From the NCBI GenBank assembly GCA_035610365.1, contig CM069432.1:168204035-168268034 (forward strand): a DNA stretch of 64,000 nt, given 5' to 3'. Below the pieces are notes generated by a model, which saw only the letters and a program-made list of their open reading frames with translations, searched no databases and had not been told where the DNA came from. Shown here one piece after another: positions 57,832 to 64,000 of the stretch (within the stretch, counting starts at the first letter, position 1; every line of letters begins with the position of its first letter). A program made the translations under genes and the position numbers. The DNA comes from Aquatica leii. Its lineage: Eukaryota > Arthropoda > Insecta > Coleoptera > Lampyridae.

Positions 57832-57910
57832 TGTAGAATAGCTCAGTTAGAATATCTAATGATGACAAATCCATCAGGTAGGAGATCGCAGGTTCAAATC
57901 TGACCTGGGG
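57832..57910 (+). repeat. tRNA-derived SINE-like sequence
   Basis: 'tagctcagttagaatatcta' fits an A box and 'ggttcaaatct' at 57891-57901 fits a B box, with tRNA-like spacing between them. The acceptor and T stems do not pair properly, so this is not a functional tRNA. It most likely is the tRNA-like head of a SINE. No clear 3' tail or target duplication was seen. Confidence 0.5.
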
Positions 57911-58050
57911 AAAATCCAAGCAAAACAATTATTAAGTAAAACATACATATATAACAAAAATACATCTGTAAAGCACGTAGGCAAACGAGAAAAAGTAAAA
58001 TAGTTACGATAAATAATTAAATTTATTGTTTGGTTATTTTTTAAGCTACT

Positions 58051-59480
58051 TGTTACGTACGAAATTTTCATTACGGAATACCCTGTAGATGAATTACAAT
58101 TAGATTCGGGTTTTGACGCCCTCTACCGATCCTTTCTCGTGACTGTCATTCGACGAAGTAATTGTGAAGCTGTAAACTACAGTAACGGGCCGGTGCCGAG
58201 GTTTTTCGAATTTGGTTCTTAAATTTTTAAGAACATCACGTGTGATGAACATAAATTTATAAATCGAGTGAGAATTTATTACGATTCTTTCGGCACGGGG
58301 TAAGATATTTTTGTCTTAAACCTATTAAGGGTCTTTCGTAATTTCTATATTCATATGATAACCGGTTCCGACCACGTTGTCTACCATTGTGGAATTCAAC
58401 CAGCAATTAGGATGCATAAGTACCATTAATGAATAAATCTACCGAGCATATCAGTTGCTGTGAGGGCCTGCTACTTAAGTAACATCGGGGTCTAGTCGAA
58501 CGTTGTGTCGGGGATGCTGATTTGGGATTAGAAGTAGATTGTGTTATCAGCCACCTGTCCTGAATTGCTACTTACATCGTTCAATACCTTGGGGTTCGAT
58601 ATTATGCTTAATGAAGAAGTCGAATGTGTTATCAGCCACCTGTGTTAAGATTATTTCTTACAGTACACGATACAACGGGTTTTTATATGCCATTTAATTA
58701 TTTATTAATACTATCTTTTGTAGCTTTTGTTCTGTGTGAAATCGATTGTGATCCGATTTGCTTTTCACTATTTATTACAGGCCACTGACGAGAAAACGTT
58801 TTCTACGTGTAAGTGGAAGCTGGATGTTAGATGAGTTATTTGTTTGACTTTTTATATCGAGATCACCAAAGTTATTCACAGAATTATATTTAAATGTTAA
58901 TGATCGTAACTGCGTTATTGCTTATATACCAATAAGGTAATCTTAAACATGTCATACTTGTATCGCATGCTGTGAGGGAAAACCTAGTTATTCGGGGACT
59001 TTCGATGCTGTTCTTTTCGACATAATTTTCTTATGTGATGTGTGTTGCCGATACTACAGGTATTTATGTAGGAGGATTGTGATATAATCTAGAAAATTTT
59101 ATGTAATCCTAAATCAAAGTTTCTTCTACTTATTAATGCAAATTGTTAATCATTTTAGAAGTTAAGGTTGGCGCATTTAGTGTACATTTGTCAATTTACG
59201 GCGCTACTAAAGCAAACTATACCTAATACCTAATTAATTCTACCTGGAAACTATTAAATTTCGTATCTTCTTATTATTATCCAACGTTAAAACATTAAAT
59301 TGATTATACTTGTTAATCTTTCTTTTTATCTTTCCTGCTCCTGTGATTATCGTTACCTATTAATTACTTTTGGCTACTCGAACAGCCGAGTATAAAGATT
59401 ACGAACCTTAAATTGAGTTACAAGTTTATACCGTCTGTCTTGAGCGGGACAGAAGTTACTTTGGATCAGTTCTGGCGCCC
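58051..59480 (+). mobile_element. LTR-like block followed by a possible primer-binding site
   Basis: The block is clearly less AT-rich than its flanks. It begins near 'tgttacgtacg' (58051) and ends near 'agaagttac' (59459), giving TGTTAC...GTTAC-like termini and a length of about 1.4 kb. 'ctggcgccctg' at 59472-59482 matches the first eight bases (TGGCGCCC) of a tRNA-Lys-type primer-binding site, in the right place after a plus-strand LTR. A 19-bp direct repeat lies inside (58540-58558 and 58625-58643). No gag frame follows. The size is like that of the solo LTR at 36085-37451, but I could not align the two. Confidence 0.4.
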
Positions 59481-59873
59481 TGAAACATCTTTTCTGTATT
59501 TATTGTGGACCTCCCCATCTCCGACTATTGTGAGTTAGCCGTGCAAGGTTCGTAAAACCAAAAAAAGCTTGTAACATAATTAAAGGTAATAAATATGAAG
59601 CTATTTAAGCAACTCAGTTGTTTCCGAAAAGTTGTTTACGGTTTCTTCACAGCTTCTTTAAATTTTTGCTAGTACCACAAAGAGCTATATAAGCCCGATT
59701 TTAATGCATTAAAGGAGCTGTCTAACAGCTACATAACTGCTGAATTTTTAGCTACTTAAACGCTTTATGGAGGCTTCAGTTTTTCCACAAGCCGCTTAAA
59801 AGTGTTCTAAAGAGTAACTTTAAAAGCTAAAGTAGTTATAAAACAGCCGGTTTTAGCTACAATTTGCTCACTG

Positions 59874-62581
59874 GGTTGTTCTAACAAAGTAAAACGTATT
59901 ATTGACGCTAATTTAAAATTATAATAACATCTAAATACATATGTAATCTTATCTTTAAAAATATTGGGAACATACTTTCATATATTTAGTAACAGTTTTT
60001 TTTAAGTTTTAAGTTTACCGCTCAGGCTGGAAGTTGTTGCCAACCTTTTCCTGCAGTGCGTCCAGTTGGTAACAATCACGTCACCACGGATAGCTACAAT
60101 TTTTGTGAGTAGGCGTAGTTGAAAAACTGAAATAAGGATGGAAAATACCTAAGCGCCACTTCTTGTACTAATTAAGAATCTCGGCTTGGAAAGACCAAAG
60201 GTACGTCTAGACCTACTACAAAGCGAATAGAATAGAGACAAAAAAATAAAACATGCAAAAACAATGTAACAAATGCAATATATATTTTACAACAATAATA
60301 TGTTATACTAAGAAAAATTTAACAACACTTAGGCTATCATGTTCTGTTTTATACTAAGAAAAATTTAACAATAGCAAAATTATCCTTTTGTTTACTTTAA
60401 ATAGTGAATAAAAAACAGTATCAATAGCAATTATAACAGTTTAAAAAAGTTAATAGCAAACAAGATAATAAGCCAGCGGTATGACAATGAAAAACTCAAT
60501 CACACATTATAGAACTTAATTACAGTCGTGTTACCTACTAAGCAATCACATTACTTAGATGTTTCCGCCTAAAAAACATTAGACAAACACTTACCCACCA
60601 GAGTTCTTTGATATCAAGTAGCAACAGTCAGTACCCCTTCTATAATTATAGTTGGCAAACGAACGTAGGAAACTTACGTATCACCATATGTGGCCTAAGT
60701 CTGGTTTAAATAAATTCAACGTGACTCAAAATAACTTGACGGATATTTGGTCAGCGTACAGACAACAGCTGAATTATATAAATGCTACAATGTTTTAAAC
60801 ATTAAGACTACAAGTAAAGTTTTAGTGTAATCTATGATTTAAAATGTTAAAAGCTAAGAATTAGAACAAGTAATTAATCTAACAGACACAAACAAAACAT
60901 GCTGAAGACTGAATAGGCATGTTGGAAGTTACACATAAGTAAATAATTTTCAAATACTATACGTGACATTTGTTTGCTTCAGGTTTAAGGTTACCTGCAA
61001 TTACTGATATTTCAATTCTTTTGCAGCATCATTGCTAAAACGTAAAAGAAATAACTAACGATCAAATTTAAACGTAAAATAAGAATTATTTACGATTTAG
61101 CGGAACGCGTAAGAACCCTAGCAATTGCAGTTACAACCAAAGTATAAATAAGCGAGCAAACCCCTCACATCGAATACTGTCACGCAAATACGTAAACAAT
61201 GACATGTAACAATATAGTTCAACAAGCTTCTCAGTCTGACCATGCACATTTTTTAAAAACGTACTTAACATCACACAAAAAATTCAAAATCAAACAACAA
61301 CAAATTGAATTAAGTTATTATTGCAACGATAGCTCAAATTATCGCGGCAAGTAAGCGTATCGCTTAGTTTGGATCGCCTAATGACGATAACATCTGTTAC
61401 GTGGCTTATGCATTAACCATAAACACCACTAGACAGTAAGTAAATTTTATAACAATATTTAAAAATGAGTTACTGTTTTTATTATTTACTACAATTTTTT
61501 TTAAATAAAAGTTTATTATTTAAATTCTTCTATAATTGAACTATATCTGCTACACACCACAAAACCGGTTTTAGATGTAGTAATAGTTATTTAAATAACA
61601 AGATTGCTAATCAGAGCGATTAATAATTGAGACATTTTTACGCGTGAGCGCGCTCAGCGAGCAAGTGCATTACTGTTGTAGAGATTATTAATCGCATATT
61701 ATTAAACAAATTGGTTTTTAAATTTTTCGGTTGATCGTATATTATTAATTTTTGCCATTACTTATAATATTACAATTTTATCTACCTAACAACTGTTTTA
61801 TTTTTGCATCAACGGTAGCAAGATTTTTAAGTAATGAGAATGCTATTTTAATAGAATTTATTATAATTAGTTTTAAAAATATCAACGATTTTTTAGTTTT
61901 ATGTAATTAACATTATTGCTAGGTAATTGTGTGATTATTGTCGATATGCACAAAAGCAGAACTTGCTGTAAAAATCAAACCAAAATTATTCATAAAGCAA
62001 ATAAAGCAAGTGTGTACATTTAAAAATAGGTTGTCAATACGGAGTTTTGATATTAAGAATAAAACTATAAGTTGATCATAAAACATTATAAATCTACGGT
62101 AGAAACAATGTTAATTTTAATACATATTTACTTCTAATGATAAGAAAGTTTTAACAAGAAACATTTTAGTTTGAAAAATGTAAATAAAAGTAAATTACAA
62201 TGGTGAACCAGATGTCATAAATAAATTCTTACGACAGATTGGGTTTGAGTACAAAGATGCCAGGATATTGTAATTTGGTGTTATCGCTACTGGATTGAAG
62301 GATTATTTGTGCCTCTTGATTAATGTACCCAAGCTCCATTTTTATTTTTCTGTTATTATATTTTAAAAAATTATTATCGTTACGTGTGTGCTTCAAAATG
62401 TCTTTTAAATTACTGACATCAAATGTAAAAGATTAAGTGCAACGTTGTAACAAATTTTATTTCCGCTTAAGTTAAAAGTGGTACGACTTATCAAAAATAC
62501 GCGAACGAACATAAACAGTGGCGTAATCGTCCGTAATCGAGCGACAGTTGACATTGTGCTCTGGAGAAAACAGAATCAAGG
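59874..62581. other. Unassigned block, 2.7 kb
   Basis: AT-rich with a moderately GC-rich spot at 61640-61680 ('cgtgagcgcgctcagcgagc'). A near-tandem repeat of 'atactaagaaaaatttaaca' occurs at 60306-60326 and 60352-60372. No genes were recognised. Confidence 0.35.
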
Positions 62582-62785
62582 TATCCTGAATTAAAAAAGG
62601 CTGGTTGTCAAATTATTTCAATATTCGGAACCCGGTAATTATGTGAATCATTTTATTCCACTTTAAAATTTGTGAAATCTAAACACCGATCAGTGTTAAC
62701 TAACTAGCATCTCAAAGAATTACTGAGAAGTGCTGTCACCATTTATTCACCAAATTTTTAAGAATTATCAAGAGAATTAAGATAA
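62582..62785 (+). pseudogene. hAT transposase dimerisation domain relic
   Basis: A single frame reads 'YPELKKAGCQIISIFGTR', stop, 'LCESFYSTLKFVKSKHRSVL', then T-N, stop, 'HLKELLRSAVTIYSPNF'. This is the C-terminal hAT dimerisation domain of the ZBED/GTF2IRD2-like type (consensus 'YP-x-L-K-K-x-A-x-x-I-x-S-x-F-G-S-T-Y-x-C-E-x-x-F-S-x-x-K-x-x-K-S-x-x-R-x-x-L-T-D-x-H-L'). Three in-frame stops but no frameshift are seen. It ends at TAA 62783, about 125 bp before the terminal repeat at 62911-62945, as expected for the 3' end of a hAT element. The rest of the gene is missing upstream. Confidence 0.78.
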
Positions 62786-62910
62786 ATGTGTTTAGTTTTT
62801 AATATTAAAATTCAATGCACATATTTTGTCCTTTCATTTGTTTTCAATAAATCTAATTTTTGCAAACAAAATTTTTTAATATCTCTTTGCATACATTTTA
62901 AATAGGTAAA

Positions 62911-62945
62911 ATGGCTCGGACTATCAAGGAGCTTGGCCACCCCTG
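62911..62945 (+). repeat. hAT right terminal inverted repeat
   Basis: The minus strand reads CAGGGGTGGCCAAGCTCC, then 'ttgatagtccgagcc', a typical hAT terminus. The next eight bases (ctatagag) would be the target duplication. No matching left end was found in the window, so the element is 5'-truncated or rearranged. Confidence 0.6.
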
Positions 62946-62953
62946 CTATAGAG

Positions 62954-64000
62954 AAAAACAAGAAACTAGTTCACCTACTTATAGATTAAAGATATATTTA
63001 TCTTTCTGTTATATTAATGTGTTACTTTTGTTTATCACAATTTAAGTAACACAATGGTTTAGTAAAATTTATTTTGTTTATGATTTACTAAAATAAATCT
63101 GTTCACTAATTTATCGTTAGAATTTGAACCCGATAAAAGTTGATACGTAGTTTAGCAAAGTATACTGAGCAATGTTTTGCAAACTGGTGAAGATGTAAGA
63201 GAATTCTATTCTCAGATAAAGAAAGTAATGTCGATGAAAGTGACGAAGTATGTATGCAAAAGAAGTACACGAGTATCATGATAATACAGTTATTAGGTAT
63301 TGCTTTGTACAAGATTTAGATAGCTATTTATTGAAATAAACTAAAATCTGTTTATATATAAAGCACATTTTTTTTGTCCATAGGGATTTACATGTTAATA
63401 ATTCATCTTCTTGTTAACTTGTGTATCTATGTGGGTTTGGTGCAATTTTTTATTTAAAAAAATAAAATAGACATATTTCTACAGAATGCACAGTTCAAAT
63501 AATTATGCGAAAAATAAGTGCGTGAGATCACTTTATTTTTGAAATTTACAAAACATTATAAACGTGTCTTCAATGAAATTGATGACAGATGTCACTTTGA
63601 CATAATGTAAAGTAATAAATCACTATTGTAATAACATTATTATTAGTATATTGTCTAAATCTGCATTATTCTTATACTTAATTTTTTTTTATTGTTACCT
63701 CTTATTTCATGTTTTATGTTAATAGCTTTCACTAAATTATGAGATTTTATACGTCAATAAAAATTTTGACAAAAATTATAAAATAAGTCAACCGTTGCTA
63801 ATAGTTTCATCAACTTTTTACTAAACAACAGCTTAAGAATTATCATACATTATAAAGCATGTTTAAATCGAAAGCTCATTGTTAAATACATATCTTATGT
63901 CTAAAATTCAACCGCAGGCCAGAGATGCAGTACATTGCACTACCTACTAGTTGCGTAACAATTAAGCATTTGAAAATAAGAGAATTTTAATTAATAAAAT
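62954..64000. other. Unassigned AT-rich end of the window
   Basis: No motif or repeat end was recognised. The 68-codon minus frame at 63106-63312 has no known domain. Confidence 0.4.

Larger units (their letters stand above)
56408..59873. mobile_element. Composite element with CAGTGAGCAAA inverted ends
   Basis: CAGTGAGCAAA at 56408-56418 matches TTTGCTCACTG at 59863-59873. For about 300 bp inward both sides are rich in 'agctactt', 'cttaaa' and 'ctctttatgg' motifs, more similar to each other than chance, though diverged. At 3.47 kb it could be one DNA element; the SINE-like and LTR-like sequences inside would be later insertions. No transposase was recognised: the 125-codon minus frame at 56707-57084 ('KSYEKSKKNRLKLMKTMYQL') has no known motif. 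No target duplication was found. Confidence 0.4.

Noticed and set aside
57832-57910. A functional tRNA gene
   Set aside because: A and B boxes are present, but the acceptor and T stems do not pair and no proper anticodon arm could be drawn.
1-64000. CRISPR array, bacterial operon, phage or anti-phage defence system
   Set aside because: No evenly spaced direct repeats with unique spacers, no ribosome-binding-site-led gene clusters, and all recognised coding remnants belong to eukaryotic transposable elements.

Overview
The window looks like arthropod, most likely insect, nuclear DNA. It is strongly AT-rich, has no long continuous genes, has GT-AG splice signals and AATAAA polyadenylation signals, and is packed with decayed transposable elements of types common in insects (piggyBac, mariner, Tc1, pogo, hAT, Penelope-like, Ty3/Gypsy and a non-LTR element). 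I see no bacterial operons, CRISPR arrays, phage genes or rRNA. Most of it reads as a repeat graveyard, either intergenic or inside a very long intron. Family names come from recognising protein motifs by eye; no database search was run.

Layout. 0-4.5 kb: a Penelope-like element (PLE) copy on the minus strand, split by a 0.7-kb repeat and bounded by a 2-kb foldback element with ~0.6-kb inverted arms; a plus-strand PLE N-terminus lies on its far side. 4.6-6.2 kb: a purine-rich non-LTR relic with an ORF1-like coiled coil and an AP-endonuclease start. 6.7-10.0 kb: a mariner-like element bounded by TA and holding a nearly complete piggyBac element at a duplicated TTAA. 11.6-13 kb: a second PLE tail, plus strand. 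15.6-16.2 kb: a Tc1-like relic. 19.4-20.5 kb: a pogo-type transposase relic with a C-terminal PHD finger. 21.3-24.2 kb: a Tc1-like gene in two pieces that behave like exons. 29.1-30.4 kb: a third PLE with reverse transcriptase motifs.

32.7-33.2 kb (minus) holds the best candidate for a host gene: two exons with consensus splice sites, a 46-codon intact reading frame and a nearby poly(A) signal. 34-38.4 kb is a minus-strand Ty3/Gypsy pol relic (protease, RT, integrase; RNase H missing), broken by a 1,367-bp solo LTR with a perfect 4-bp target duplication. 39.1-40.5 kb is another mariner-family copy with DD41D-like spacing. From 44 to 60 kb there are 28-bp-periodic terminal repeats, a short hAT derivative, a possible terminal exon at 55.0 kb, a 3.5-kb element with CAGTGAGCAAA ends, a tRNA-derived SINE-like sequence and an LTR with a possible primer-binding site. 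62.6-62.9 kb is the end of a hAT element.

The nesting gives relative ages: the piggyBac is younger than the mariner, and the solo LTR is younger than the Gypsy relic. I found no convincing new multi-gene system. The items most worth checking are the spliced 46-residue microprotein, the two-exon Tc1-like gene, the foldback element and the 55.0-kb exon.
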